64,000 nt of DNA from Leptolyngbya sp. SIOISBB (lineage in GTDB: Bacteria; Cyanobacteriota; Cyanobacteriia; Phormidesmidales; Phormidesmidaceae), in contig JAAHII010000001.1 of assembly GCA_010671905.1 (NCBI GenBank), positions 4,588,001 to 4,652,000 on the forward strand. The letters are read 5' to 3'. The position numbers and the translations under genes were made by a program. This document shows positions 1-8,444 of this stretch, piece after piece (position 1 is the first letter of the stretch; each line of letters begins with the position of its first letter). A model generated the notes under the pieces. The model was not told the DNA's origin. It did not search any database and saw only the letters and a program-made list of their open reading frames with translations.

Positions 1-2
1 GG

Positions 3-332
3 CTGGGAGTTGGCACTCTGAGTGGACTCATCGGCATTGGTGGTGGCGTGCTGATTACGCCCGCTCTCGTCTATTTATTTGGCTTTTCTCAGCACTATGC
101 CCAGGGCACAACTTTGGCTCTGTTGGTGCCGCCGATTGGTCTACTCGGAGCTTGGACGTATTTTCAACAGGGTTATGTGGATATTCGGGCGGCGATTTTA
201 ATCTGTCTCGGATTTGTGTTTGGCGGTCTCATTGGCGCTAAATTTGCCGTCGATTTGCCCGAACAGTTTTTGCGTCAGGTGTTTGGCACGGCCATGATTT
301 TGTTAGGCATCAAAATGGTGATTCCCCAATAG
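3..332 (+). CDS. TauE/SafE (TSUP) family membrane permease, 5'-truncated by window edge
   Basis: The reading frame is open from base 3, so the gene starts outside the window. The visible part holds the family's Gly-rich signature (GLIGIGGGVLITP) followed by hydrophobic segments (TLALLVPPIGLLGAW, AAILICLGFVFGGLIGA, VFGTAMILLGIKM). TSUP proteins export sulfite, organosulfonates or related anions across the inner membrane; the substrate cannot be told here. The ORF-track start at base 48 is internal. It lies upstream of a phnM-like gene with a 187-bp gap, so co-function with phosphonate genes is possible but unproven. Confidence 0.85.
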   Translation: MGVGTLSGLIGIGGGVLITPALVYLFGFSQHYAQGTTLALLVPPIGLLGAWTYFQQGYVDIRAAILICLGFVFGGLIGAKFAVDLPEQFLRQVFGTAMILLGIKMVIPQ

Positions 333-519
333 ATGTCGTTAGAGGCGGGCGCACAGGGTGGCCAAGCAGGATGGGGTTGATGCGATAGGTCCGAATAGTG
401 ATTCTGAATAGTGATAAAGATGTCTCGTGAGATGTCTAGACAAATTTCAAGAGCCTAATTAGGCGACGATTTCAGCATTAGCGTTTGATGTAGGACAACA
501 GCCGGGACGGAATTTAAAC

Positions 520-1656
520 ATGGCGGAACAGGTTTACACCAATTATCGTTTGCAGCTGTGCGATCAAGAGTTGATCGGCACGTTGACTGTGAATGAGGGG
601 CAAATTGTCGATATTCAACCGGGGACCGTGGCCCATGGTCATGACGGTGAAGGGCAATACTTAATGCCCGGTCTGGTAGAACTGCACACCGACAATTTTG
701 AACAGCGGATGTCGCCGCGGCCCAAAGTGCGGTGGCCCATGGAAATGGCGGCGGTTTATCACGATCGCGACTTGGCGGCAGCGGGCATTACGACGGTCTG
801 TGATGCGATCGCGGTTGGCGACATTACGCCTGACTCGATGCGGATGACCCAGTTTGACCCGATGATTCAGTCCATTTACCAGGGGCGTCAGGCTGGGCGA
901 CTCGTGGTGGATCATTATCTGCACCTGCGTTGCGAGTTGGGCTACGACAAAGTTCATGAGGTGACGGCGACCTATGCCGAGCATCCCCTACTACGGCTGA
1001 TTTCCTTGATGGATCACACGCCAGGGCAGCGACAGTTTGCCAAAATCGATAAATATAAGGAGTATTACCAGGGCAAACATGGTGTGACCGAAGAGCAAAT
1101 GGAAGGCTTCATTCGCGATCGCCTTGAGGCCCAACAGCGCCATGCCGAAGAAAACCGCCACAATCTAGTGGAGCTTGCGCGATCGCACCAAGTTTGTCTC
1201 GCGAGCCATGATGACGCCACTGTTGAGCATGTGCAAATGGCCATCGAAGAAGGGGCCCATATTTCAGAATTTCCCACAACGTTAGATGCTGCTAAGGAAG
1301 CTCATGCCCATGGCCTCCAGGTATTGATGGGGTCACCGAACTTAATTCTGGGGGGTTCTCATTCCGGCAACGTGTCCGCAATGGAACTGATTGCGCACGG
1401 GCTAGTCGATGTCATTTCCTCCGACTATGTGCCCCAGAGTTTGGTGCAGGCCATGTTTTTGATTGCTGACCAGCAAAGTTTGCCGTTGAACCAAGTGATG
1501 AAGCTATTCACGCTGAATCCGGCTGAGGCGATTGGGCTAGCCAGCGATCGCGGCAGTTTAGAAGTCGGTAAGCGAGCTGATTTCATTACCCTGCATCACG
1601 ACGGTGTGGCCCCTCGCCTCACGGGGGTGTTTAGCCAGGGTCAACGTATTGCCTAA
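520..1656 (+). CDS. phnM: PhnM-like alpha-D-ribose 1-methylphosphonate 5-triphosphate diphosphatase
   Basis: An amidohydrolase-fold protein of 378 aa, the usual PhnM length. Visible motifs are the N-terminal metal site HTDNFEQ (PhnM proteins have HTDN), ASHDDAT, the loop GSPNLILGGSHSGN and the late Asp in SSDYVP. In C-P lyase pathways PhnM removes pyrophosphate from 5-triphosphoribosyl-1-alkylphosphonate. No phnG-L genes are visible, so the enzyme stands alone here and may act on another triphosphorylated sugar. An HD oxygenase of the PhnZ family follows 133 bp downstream on the same strand. Start ATG at 520; the ribosome site is weak. Confidence 0.88.
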   Translation: MAEQVYTNYRLQLCDQELIGTLTVNEGQIVDIQPGTVAHGHDGEGQYLMPGLVELHTDNFEQRMSPRPKVRWPMEMAAVYHDRDLAAAGITTVCDAIAVGDITPDSMRMTQFDPMIQSIYQGRQAGRLVVDHYLHLRCELGYDKVHEVTATYAEHPLLRLISLMDHTPGQRQFAKIDKYKEYYQGKHGVTEEQMEGFIRDRLEAQQRHAEENRHNLVELARSHQVCLASHDDATVEHVQMAIEEGAHISEFPTTLDAAKEAHAHGLQVLMGSPNLILGGSHSGNVSAMELIAHGLVDVISSDYVPQSLVQAMFLIADQQSLPLNQVMKLFTLNPAEAIGLASDRGSLEVGKRADFITLHHDGVAPRLTGVFSQGQRIA

Positions 1657-1721
1657 GCCCAGTCCCTAAGGAGCGAGGATTATATAAATTCCGCTATGTG
1701 CCTTGGTTCAAAGAGATCACA

Positions 1722-1743
1722 TTTCCCCTCCGAGGAGGGGAAA
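1722..1743 (+). promoter_or_regulatory. GC-rich hairpin between phnM and the HD oxygenase gene
   Basis: TTTCCCCTCC and GGAGGGGAAA pair perfectly around a 2-base centre. The hairpin lies in the 133-bp gap between the two genes. Without a clear T-run after it, it is more likely a processing or stabilising stem than a strong terminator. Confidence 0.5.
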
Positions 1744-1789
1744 ACCCGGCAGACTATTAAATTCCTGATTCTCAGCCCCCTAATTGCCA

Positions 1790-2338
1790 ATGTCTTCTCA
1801 AGTGTCAACTCTATTCCAGCTCTATCGCGATCGCGGCGGTGCTCAGTATGGCGGTGAAGCGGTCACCCAACTGGCCCACGCGCTGCAATGTGCCACCCTC
1901 GCGGAGCAAGCTGGAGCGTCCGCCGCGTTAGTGACAGCCTCTCTATTTCATGATTTAGGCCATCTGGTTCATCACTTGGGTGCAGATGTAGCGTTGCGAG
2001 GCATTGACGATCGCCACGAATATCGGGCAGTTCCCTATTTGGAGAACCTGTTTTCTCCGGCTGTGACCAGGCCGATTCAGTTGCATGTGGCGGCTAAGCG
2101 TTATCTGTGTGCTGTGGATAGAGAATACTGGGCCGCTCTATCTCCAGCCTCGCAGCGCAGTTTGGAACTACAAGGCGGCATCTTTTCTGATGGGGAAGCA
2201 GCAGTCTTTATCCAACAGCCCCATGCTGCTGACGCTGTGAAGCTGCGTCGCTGGGATGACCAAGCCAAAGTGCCTCATCAACCAACTCCCATACTGGAGC
2301 ATTTTGAAGCGATCGCTCAAACCATTGTTCGAGACTAG
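1790..2338 (+). CDS. PhnZ-type HD-domain oxygenase (phosphonate-associated HDIG protein)
   Basis: The protein has 182 aa from the ATG at 1790; the track's start at 1784 is a TTG two codons upstream. From this ATG I see Tyr20-Gly-Gly-Glu23, His30, the HD pair His54-Asp55, His58, His76, His99 and RRWDD at 153-157. The spacing follows the mixed-valent di-iron HD oxygenases PhnZ/MIOX, including the Tyr/Glu lid pair (Y-x-x-E) and the LRRWDD segment of PhnZ, as I recall it. PhnZ cleaves the C-P bond of 1-hydroxy-2-aminoethylphosphonate. No PhnY hydroxylase is visible nearby. Its pairing with PhnM supports a phosphonate or sugar-phosph(on)ate role, which is an inference. Confidence 0.82.
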   Translation: MSSQVSTLFQLYRDRGGAQYGGEAVTQLAHALQCATLAEQAGASAALVTASLFHDLGHLVHHLGADVALRGIDDRHEYRAVPYLENLFSPAVTRPIQLHVAAKRYLCAVDREYWAALSPASQRSLELQGGIFSDGEAAVFIQQPHAADAVKLRRWDDQAKVPHQPTPILEHFEAIAQTIVRD

Positions 2339-2367
2339 CAAATAAGTCAAAGCCCTTGTTAGGCAAT

Positions 2368-2697
2368 CTATTCAGCAAACATCTCAGCTAAGGTCGCCAG
2401 AAGCTTTGTTTGCTCATTTTGACTGATTTGGCCCAGCTTTTTAAGCAATCGATTTTTATCTACCGTACGAATTTGGTCTAAAACAATTTGCCCATTCTTA
2501 CCTTGAAACTGGCAGACGACACGCGTGGGATATGGCCTCCCTTTGGTCGTCATTGGCGCAATGATAACCGTAGCAATATAGCGATTCATCTCATCCGGTG
2601 AGATGACCACACAGGGTCGCGTTTTCTGAATTTCACGCCCAACAGTGGGGGCAAGATTGACCAGAAAAACATCGAAACGCTGAACTACCATTCCCAT
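2368..2697 (-). CDS. mazF: MazF/PemK-family mRNA interferase toxin
   Basis: A 109-aa type II toxin. It has the MazF hallmarks RFDVFLVNLAPTVGREIQKTRPCVVIS near the N terminus and QIVLDQIRTVDKNRL further on. Family members cleave single-stranded mRNA at short motifs. The start overlaps the stop of the antitoxin gene by 13 bases (or 7 if the second ATG at 2691 is used), which implies translational coupling. The antitoxin comes first in the operon, as in mazEF. A promoter with an overlapping palindrome lies upstream of the pair. Confidence 0.92.
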   Translation of the reverse strand: MGMVVQRFDVFLVNLAPTVGREIQKTRPCVVISPDEMNRYIATVIIAPMTTKGRPYPTRVVCQFQGKNGQIVLDQIRTVDKNRLLKKLGQISQNEQTKLLATLAEMFAE

Positions 2698-2945
2698 TCA
2701 GATTGATCCCAGTCAGTAGGGTTGACGTCATCTAAAAGGATGTCATCTTGATTCTTGGCCATTTCAGCAAAGGCTTCTTCCCACCCAGTACGCTGACGTT
2801 TGGCTGTGCGAATGGTCAGACAATCGCCTTGGACTTCAATCTCAACTTCTTGATGGATACCGCTTTGCTCAAGGAGCAGCTTAGGAATGCGAACGCCTTG
2901 AGAGTTGCCAATTTTAACGATCCGAGTTCTGATAACGGTGCTCAT
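2685..2945 (-). CDS. mazE: MazE/AbrB-type antitoxin
   Basis: An 86-aa protein with an N-terminal swapped-hairpin AbrB/MazE DNA-binding domain (TRIVKIGNSQGVRIPKLLLEQSG) and an acidic, tryptophan-containing tail (DDILLDDVNPTDWDQSEWEW) of the type that wraps the toxin. It is expected to neutralise the overlapping MazF and to repress its own promoter, alone or with the toxin. Its ATG is at 2945. Confidence 0.92.
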   Translation of the reverse strand: MSTVIRTRIVKIGNSQGVRIPKLLLEQSGIHQEVEIEVQGDCLTIRTAKRQRTGWEEAFAEMAKNQDDILLDDVNPTDWDQSEWEW

Positions 2946-2976
2946 ACCTAGATACTCGTGAACTTGAGGTAGTTAC

Positions 2977-3005
2977 ACTGTAATTACATTTAAGGAGGTT
3001 GTCAA
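2977..3005 (-). promoter_or_regulatory. Predicted mazEF promoter with palindromic operator
   Basis: On the minus strand TTGACA (3005-3000) is followed after exactly 17 bases by TACAGT (2982-2977), a good sigma-70-type match. The perfect 10-bp palindrome TGTAATTACA (2979-2988) overlaps the -10 box. This is where a self-repressing MazE dimer would be expected to bind. Confidence 0.6.
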
Positions 3006-3119
3006 ACAAGGCGATCGCCCAAACAATTGCTCGTCACTATAAAACGGATTGATGTAATCCATTGAACCCAGGGGATGAAATAGCTGCAGTCTAAATTGAT
3101 AAAGTCCATCAGCATGCCA

Positions 3120-4127
3120 CTATTCAGTAGCATCTTTTTTGATGGCTGGTCCGATCACATCGATGTGATCGGTCCAAATACCGCCTGAATAATCATCGGG
3201 GAGACTTTGGATACTTGGCAAATCGTCAAGTCCTTGCGAAAACCCTTCGCCCCGATAATTAGCCAGCAGGAACACACGGGTATCTACGGTTGCCATCCGC
3301 TGAAGGAATCGATTTGGCCATCCCCATAGCCAAGATGCATAGTTAATCGGAATCATTAACATACTGCGCTCACAAGCCTGAGGAATATACCCTGTCCAAC
3401 CAAGGGCTGCATACCGCACGAGGCATTTTTTAAGTTTGCTGATCCAGAGGGTTCGAATGAGAGGCAGACGCTCTTGGATAATACTGACAGGTAGAGCACC
3501 TCCGTATACCATGATTTCCTTTTGGCGCTCTGGCGAAAGTTGCGCCAGTCGTTCAGCCAAAAGTTTACCTTCGCGGGGATCGTTACTTTTGATATTAATA
3601 ATCAGATTGTGATTGGCAAACGTTGTCAGGACCTCATCTAACGAGGGCATTAACCCGATCCCTTGGCCACGAAATGGGTAAGTCTTGCCACCATCAGAGG
3701 TGTAGCCGTAGCCAATATCTAGGGATTGCAGACTGGCTAGTGTCTGTTCTCGGGTGACGCCAGTACCATTGGTGCGGCAATCTACTGTCCAATCATGAAA
3801 GACAGCAAAGTGTCCGTCTGTAGTCGGATGAATATCAAATTCGACAAAGTCGGCTCCGTAGGTGAACGCTGCCCGCATGGACGCAATCGTGTTTTCCAGA
3901 TACTTATGAGGCGTCGGCAACAGATGAGCCGCTGTACAGGTTTCATTCGTTAAACCTGTGCGATCAAAATCCTGAGCTAACCCACGATGCGCCACTAAAA
4001 CAGGCTGAGGACCAATCGGCTGGGCCCAAAAAGATGCATTATTCAAATACAAGGCGACTATGGCGCCGAAGGTGACAAGCAAGAATCGTTTGACAATACC
4101 GGAATGTCTCATACCTTTAGATGTCAT
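3120..4127 (-). CDS. Glycerophosphodiester phosphodiesterase family protein, membrane-anchored
   Basis: A GDPD TIM-barrel protein. An N-terminal hydrophobic segment (RFLLVTFGAIVALYLNN) suggests a signal anchor or signal peptide. Catalytic motifs are VLVAHRGLAQ (His-Arg) and DFVEFDIHPTTDGHFAVFHD, which carries the metal-binding Glu and Asp and the second His. Family members hydrolyse glycerophosphodiesters to glycerol-3-phosphate and an alcohol. The ORF is open to 4199, but an ATG at 4127 with GGGAT upstream, or one at 4112 preceded by AAAGG, fits the signal sequence better. Confidence 0.87.
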   Translation of the reverse strand: MTSKGMRHSGIVKRFLLVTFGAIVALYLNNASFWAQPIGPQPVLVAHRGLAQDFDRTGLTNETCTAAHLLPTPHKYLENTIASMRAAFTYGADFVEFDIHPTTDGHFAVFHDWTVDCRTNGTGVTREQTLASLQSLDIGYGYTSDGGKTYPFRGQGIGLMPSLDEVLTTFANHNLIINIKSNDPREGKLLAERLAQLSPERQKEIMVYGGALPVSIIQERLPLIRTLWISKLKKCLVRYAALGWTGYIPQACERSMLMIPINYASWLWGWPNRFLQRMATVDTRVFLLANYRGEGFSQGLDDLPSIQSLPDDYSGGIWTDHIDVIGPAIKKDATE

Positions 4128-4372
4128 AGATCCCGTTTTGCTGTTGCAGCCACTGTACTCGATTGGGGGTTGTAGTAAGCCGCAGGGTAATCGAGTCACC
4201 CTGAATGGTTGAAACGATTATCTGGTAAGAATTTCAATTCTGTAGAGCTTGCCCTTCCCGAAGGCTATTTCGACCTTCACATTCCGCTGTATCGGTTTTT
4301 CGTTTAGAGAGCATCGCGCAGCTGTGTCGCGTTGAAGTAGGTATTGTCTATCGATGACGACAACTGCCTGTC

Positions 4373-6448
4373 CTAGTTGGGGCGTTGCTGGCTGGTTTCG
4401 AGTTGCGATCGCAGCATCTCCCAATCGGTCGCGGGAGCTTTACAGTACAGACCTTCGCAGACTAAACCGACAGCATTGGCGGGTAAGTCTGCGTCGGCGA
4501 GGAAGACGGCAGTTGGGGTGTACTGCGAGACGAGTTGCGTAATTTTATCGGCTGGTGTTCTGACCAGGGTGGCGTGGCGAAACCAATCGAGGGCAGTGAA
4601 TAGGGAAGGACAGGCTCGGGGAATTTGAGCCATGACTGCGCCAAAGGCTTGCAAGCTTTTTTCGGCTCGATCCAAATAGGTGAGGTCGCTGGTCAAGAGG
4701 GATAGTTTTACCAGATTGGCGATCGCAATGCCATTGGCGGCAGGCACGGCACTGTCTTGGTAGGTCCGCTCGCGCACGAGCAGGCGATCGCTGGCATCGG
4801 AGGCGATATTGTAATAACCGGCCAGTTCCTCGCTCCACAACCAATGATCGAATTCGGTCTGCACGGCAAGCGCCTTTTGCAGCCAATCCACTTGCGGGTC
4901 CGCTTCTGGCCACTGCCACGCCGCCTGATGCAAATCCAACAGGGCTTTGATCAGCAGGGCATAATCTTCTGACTGCGCCAGGACGTAGGGCCGCCCTTCA
5001 TAGTTCAGCCGATGCAGGCGGCCAGTCACCCACTGGTGCTGCAAGATAAAGGTTGCCGCCTGGGTCGCCATGTCATAAGTGGTGCGATCGCCCCACACCG
5101 CCGCCACTCGCGCCAGCCCAGAAATCATCAAACTGTTCCAGGCGACAATCATTTTGGTATCGGTCACCGCCGGAATGCGCCCTGGCCATGACTGGGTCTT
5201 GGCTTCCTGATTGTCCCGCGCTGGGGGAAAGGTCGCTAGCGTCTCGCGGGCCTCCCCATACCGGCGTTGGAAGAGCTGCTCTAGGGCCGTTTCTGTCACC
5301 GTGCTCAGTACGCCAGGAGCCCGTCGCTGTAACACCGTATAGCCTTCAAAATTTCCCGCCATGGTCACGGTAAAGTCTTCAGTTAACGCATGAAGGGCAT
5401 CTTCCGAGAGGGCCTGTCGCAGTTCGGGGTAAGTCCAGACGTAAAAGGCCCCTTCTTCCGGTTCGATGTCATCTGGGGTGGCAAAACTGTCGGCATCCTG
5501 AGCCGCGTAGAAATATCCAGCAGGACTAGTCATCTCTCGTTTGAGCCAGGTTTTGGTCAGGGCGATCGCCCGCTCAAATGCCGGTTCGTGCAGGCCGATG
5601 CTCCACAACTCTGCCAGGTATTCCAAAATCTGACCGTTGTCGTACAGCATTTTTTCAAAGTGAGGCACCGTCCAGGTGGGATCAACGGTGTAGCGGTGAA
5701 AACCTCCCCCAACCTGGTCAAAGATGCCACCGAGCACCAGATCGAGTCCTCGCTGCTGACAGACTTGCCGCGTATCGAGTTGGGTTTCACCCACAATGTT
5801 GAATCGTCCTCCCCGTAGCGCTGCCAGAGCGTAGGGCATCATCGGAAAGCGCGTGCCCCTGTCGGTGGGCTGCAAGACGCGGGTACAAAGCCCCACTCCC
5901 CGTTCAAAAATTGCCTGACTCAGATCTTGACTGGCGGGCAGAGTGGCTGACTGCTGCAGATTTTGGAGGATTTCGGCTTTGACGGACGCGAGTTTTTCCT
6001 GGTCGGTATCGAAATACTGCCTTAGGGCTTGCAAGACTTGCAAAAAGCCGGGACGCCCGTACTTTGTTTCGACGGGAAAATACGTGCCGCCGTAAAAAGG
6101 CACCAGATCATCTGGTGATAAAAAAATGTTGAGTGGCCAGCCCCCTTGACCCACCATCATTTGCAGGGCTTGCATATAGATACTGTCGATGTCAGGGCGT
6201 TCTTCGCGATCGACCTTGATCGGTAAAAAATGCTGATTCAAATAGTCGGCGATCGCGGCATCCGAGAAAGCCTCTCCCTCCATCACCGTGCACCAGTGAC
6301 AACTGGAGTAACCGATCGACAAAAAAATTGGCTTACCATCACGACGAGCCTTGTCTAGGGCTGCATCGCACCAAGGCCACCAATCTACGGGATTGTCTGC
6401 ATGTTTTCGTAGATAGAGACTCTGGGCCTTCGCCAGACGATTAGGCAT
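4373..6448 (-). CDS. Thioredoxin-fold DUF255 protein (YyaL/SPATA20 family)
   Basis: A 691-aa protein of the YyaL/SPATA20 family. The N-terminal DUF255 thioredoxin-like domain starts HADNPVDWWPW and has the Cys50-His-Trp-Cys53 active-site motif (YSSCHWCTVMEGEAF), then VDREERPDID and GQGGWPLNIFLSPD. The rest is an alpha/alpha six-barrel like N-acylglucosamine 2-epimerase, with GGGFHRYTVDPTWTVPHFEKMLYDN. The length is full for the family. Cellular function is unknown; a redox or sugar-related role is guessed from the folds. The gene stands alone. Confidence 0.9.
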   Translation of the reverse strand: MPNRLAKAQSLYLRKHADNPVDWWPWCDAALDKARRDGKPIFLSIGYSSCHWCTVMEGEAFSDAAIADYLNQHFLPIKVDREERPDIDSIYMQALQMMVGQGGWPLNIFLSPDDLVPFYGGTYFPVETKYGRPGFLQVLQALRQYFDTDQEKLASVKAEILQNLQQSATLPASQDLSQAIFERGVGLCTRVLQPTDRGTRFPMMPYALAALRGGRFNIVGETQLDTRQVCQQRGLDLVLGGIFDQVGGGFHRYTVDPTWTVPHFEKMLYDNGQILEYLAELWSIGLHEPAFERAIALTKTWLKREMTSPAGYFYAAQDADSFATPDDIEPEEGAFYVWTYPELRQALSEDALHALTEDFTVTMAGNFEGYTVLQRRAPGVLSTVTETALEQLFQRRYGEARETLATFPPARDNQEAKTQSWPGRIPAVTDTKMIVAWNSLMISGLARVAAVWGDRTTYDMATQAATFILQHQWVTGRLHRLNYEGRPYVLAQSEDYALLIKALLDLHQAAWQWPEADPQVDWLQKALAVQTEFDHWLWSEELAGYYNIASDASDRLLVRERTYQDSAVPAANGIAIANLVKLSLLTSDLTYLDRAEKSLQAFGAVMAQIPRACPSLFTALDWFRHATLVRTPADKITQLVSQYTPTAVFLADADLPANAVGLVCEGLYCKAPATDWEMLRSQLETSQQRPN

Positions 6449-6484
6449 AGCAAGATTGGGGATGCATCCCTCACAATCTAGCGT

Positions 6485-7210
6485 CTAAACACAACCATCG
6501 GGCCAAGTCACCGCTGGAAACTGTCCAGCGCGATATTGCACGACGACGCCACTGTCGTCAGTTTCAAACACTAGGCGATACAGCGATAGCTCCGGATCTT
6601 GTGGCACCAAGGTTAAAAACTCGCCCTGAGTGTAAGGGTTCGGGGTCGTCTCAAGTTGCCCTGGATAAATATCTTTCAGGTCTTGTGCCGTCGAGCCAAT
6701 CTTTACCCCACTCACGGTTGCTAGGGAGCTGCCAGGCCACACGTCGACCCGGATGACGCGATTATCAACCACCATAAGCCCTAGGGCCTGTGATACTGAA
6801 TCGGGTTGATAGTAGGCACAATCGCCCCCCACATTACTGCCAATGGGGACTAAAGGAAGGCCTAATGCGTCGGTCGCCTCTTCCAACGTCATACCGATTT
6901 TGATGGGGCCGACCCCGGTCAGGCGGACCTCGGCGTCTTCAAAAACCGATTCTTCGACTAAAATTTCAGGATTGCTAGCCGCGATCGCCCGTTCCATCAG
7001 GGGAAAGTAAATCAACGATTTAGCGACAAATCCCAACGGCTCTAACGCGTTACGTAACGTAGCACGACTCGCCTGGGACGTTTGGTCCGCCGTTGCCGTC
7101 AAGCGGGGGGGCACCGCAGGGCTGGTAGCAGTCGAGTGATGGCTCATCATCGCACCAGTCCCGACTAAGCTTAGCAATGCTGCTGAACCAATTAAGGAAA
7201 CTCTATTCAT
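6485..7210 (-). CDS. Secreted hypothetical protein with two BamE-like short repeats
   Basis: I do not recognise a named family for this 241-aa protein. It begins with a signal-like stretch (VSLIGSAALLSLVGTGAMM). Two related motifs, VGPIKIGMTLEEATDALG and VSGVKIGSTAQDLKDIYPG, resemble the short 'I-x-x-G-M-T-x-x-E-V' elements of BamE/SmpA-type and cyanobacterial exported proteins. Two cysteines (GGDCAYY and the penultimate residue) could form a disulfide. It lies 36 bp downstream-side of the DUF255 gene on the same strand. Confidence 0.7.
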   Translation of the reverse strand: MNRVSLIGSAALLSLVGTGAMMSHHSTATSPAVPPRLTATADQTSQASRATLRNALEPLGFVAKSLIYFPLMERAIAASNPEILVEESVFEDAEVRLTGVGPIKIGMTLEEATDALGLPLVPIGSNVGGDCAYYQPDSVSQALGLMVVDNRVIRVDVWPGSSLATVSGVKIGSTAQDLKDIYPGQLETTPNPYTQGEFLTLVPQDPELSLYRLVFETDDSGVVVQYRAGQFPAVTWPDGCV

Positions 7211-7363
7211 AGGGCTTTGGACACAACCAGCAACTTACATCTACAGAAAAGGAACACTCAATCCTTTTAACCGATCAACCCCACTTTTGTCAGTCTCATG
7301 CCAACATTTTCCTGTACAAACACCGAAAAATCACCGCTTGACTCACCATTCTAGGATTGAAAC

Positions 7364-8272
7364 GTGCCACCTCCCTCTCACTCACCTTACTCTAGTTCGC
7401 GTCGGTCATCCCGCCGTCAGCGCCTTGTATGGCTACCCTTTTTAGTCATATTGGGGACACTGGGTGGGGCGGTTGGCGGGGGCGTGGCGATCTGGGGAGG
7501 CTCATTTTCGGGACCCCTGACCCTTGGCCCAGTTGAGCTTTCTCCTTCCTCGACTGAGCTAGATATCGCTAGTGATCGCACCACTTCGGTGCCACAGACG
7601 ACACCCCACCGCTCCGCCGAGACCGACAGTCTGGTGGTGCCAGAGCCCAAGGTCCCTGATAGTTTGGCCACAGGACGACTGCAGCCGGTGCGATCTCCCC
7701 TTGTCTTCACCGACGTAGCAGATGGCTACTGGGCTAAACCCTACATTGATGCTCTCACGGCTCGCGGTGTATTGGATGGTCTCCCTGATGGGAGCTTTGC
7801 CCCAGATCGGTTTTTGAGTCGGGCTGAACTGGCTACTCAGGTGGCGAATGCGTTTGACATGGCTGCGACCAATCCGAGGAAAGCCTTTAATGATCTATCT
7901 GCCGACTATTGGGCGACTGAGCCGATTGATCGAGCGGTCATGATGGGATTTATGACCGGTTACCCAGACGACGACTTTCGTCCTGAGGCTCAGGTGTCTC
8001 GTTTGCAAGTGTTAGTGACATTGGCCACCGGACTCGCTCTCCCAGAGACGACTGAGTCGCAAAGGCAGTTACAACAATATCAAGATTGGGAAGTGGTGCC
8101 GACCTGGGCGCAGTCACAGATCGGGGCAGTGATGCAAGCGGGCATCGTCAGTCCCAGTCCGGCAGCTCAGAACCGATTACGGCCTCAAGATCCAGCTACG
8201 CGGGCTGAGGTGACCGCCCTGGTTTATGCGGCTCTCGTTTATCTCGGAGAGGTGGGAGCGGTGCCTGAGTAA
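7364..8272 (+). CDS. SLH-domain protein, membrane-anchored
   Basis: The start is a GTG with AGGA upstream. The 302-aa protein has an Arg/Ser-rich N terminus, one membrane segment (LPFLVILGTLGGAVGGGVAIWGG), a Ser/Thr/Pro linker, and three SLH repeats: FTDVADGYWAKPYIDALTARG, FNDLSADYWATEPIDRAVMMG and a more divergent YQDWEVVPTWAQSQIGAVMQAG. SLH domains bind secondary cell-wall polymers or peptidoglycan. It probably links the inner membrane with the cell wall. Confidence 0.88.
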   Translation: MPPPSHSPYSSSRRSSRRQRLVWLPFLVILGTLGGAVGGGVAIWGGSFSGPLTLGPVELSPSSTELDIASDRTTSVPQTTPHRSAETDSLVVPEPKVPDSLATGRLQPVRSPLVFTDVADGYWAKPYIDALTARGVLDGLPDGSFAPDRFLSRAELATQVANAFDMAATNPRKAFNDLSADYWATEPIDRAVMMGFMTGYPDDDFRPEAQVSRLQVLVTLATGLALPETTESQRQLQQYQDWEVVPTWAQSQIGAVMQAGIVSPSPAAQNRLRPQDPATRAEVTALVYAALVYLGEVGAVPE

Positions 8273-8444
8273 AGCCAGCACTGCAGCTTGGCGCGATCTC
8301 AGGCTGTGGCTTTCTGGAAGGCATCTCGCCATGACAGCTCCCGGCTGCCGAAATGCTGCCGATCACGTCGTGATTGACCCTAGCCGCAAAAAGCCCATGC
8401 TCTGGATAGAACATGGGCTGGTGATAAATGTTGAAAGACGGGAC

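Noticed and set aside
661-984. Minus-strand ORF of 107 aa inside phnM
   Set aside because: It is antisense to a clear PhnM reading frame, with His/Arg-rich composition typical of a shadow frame and no ribosome site.
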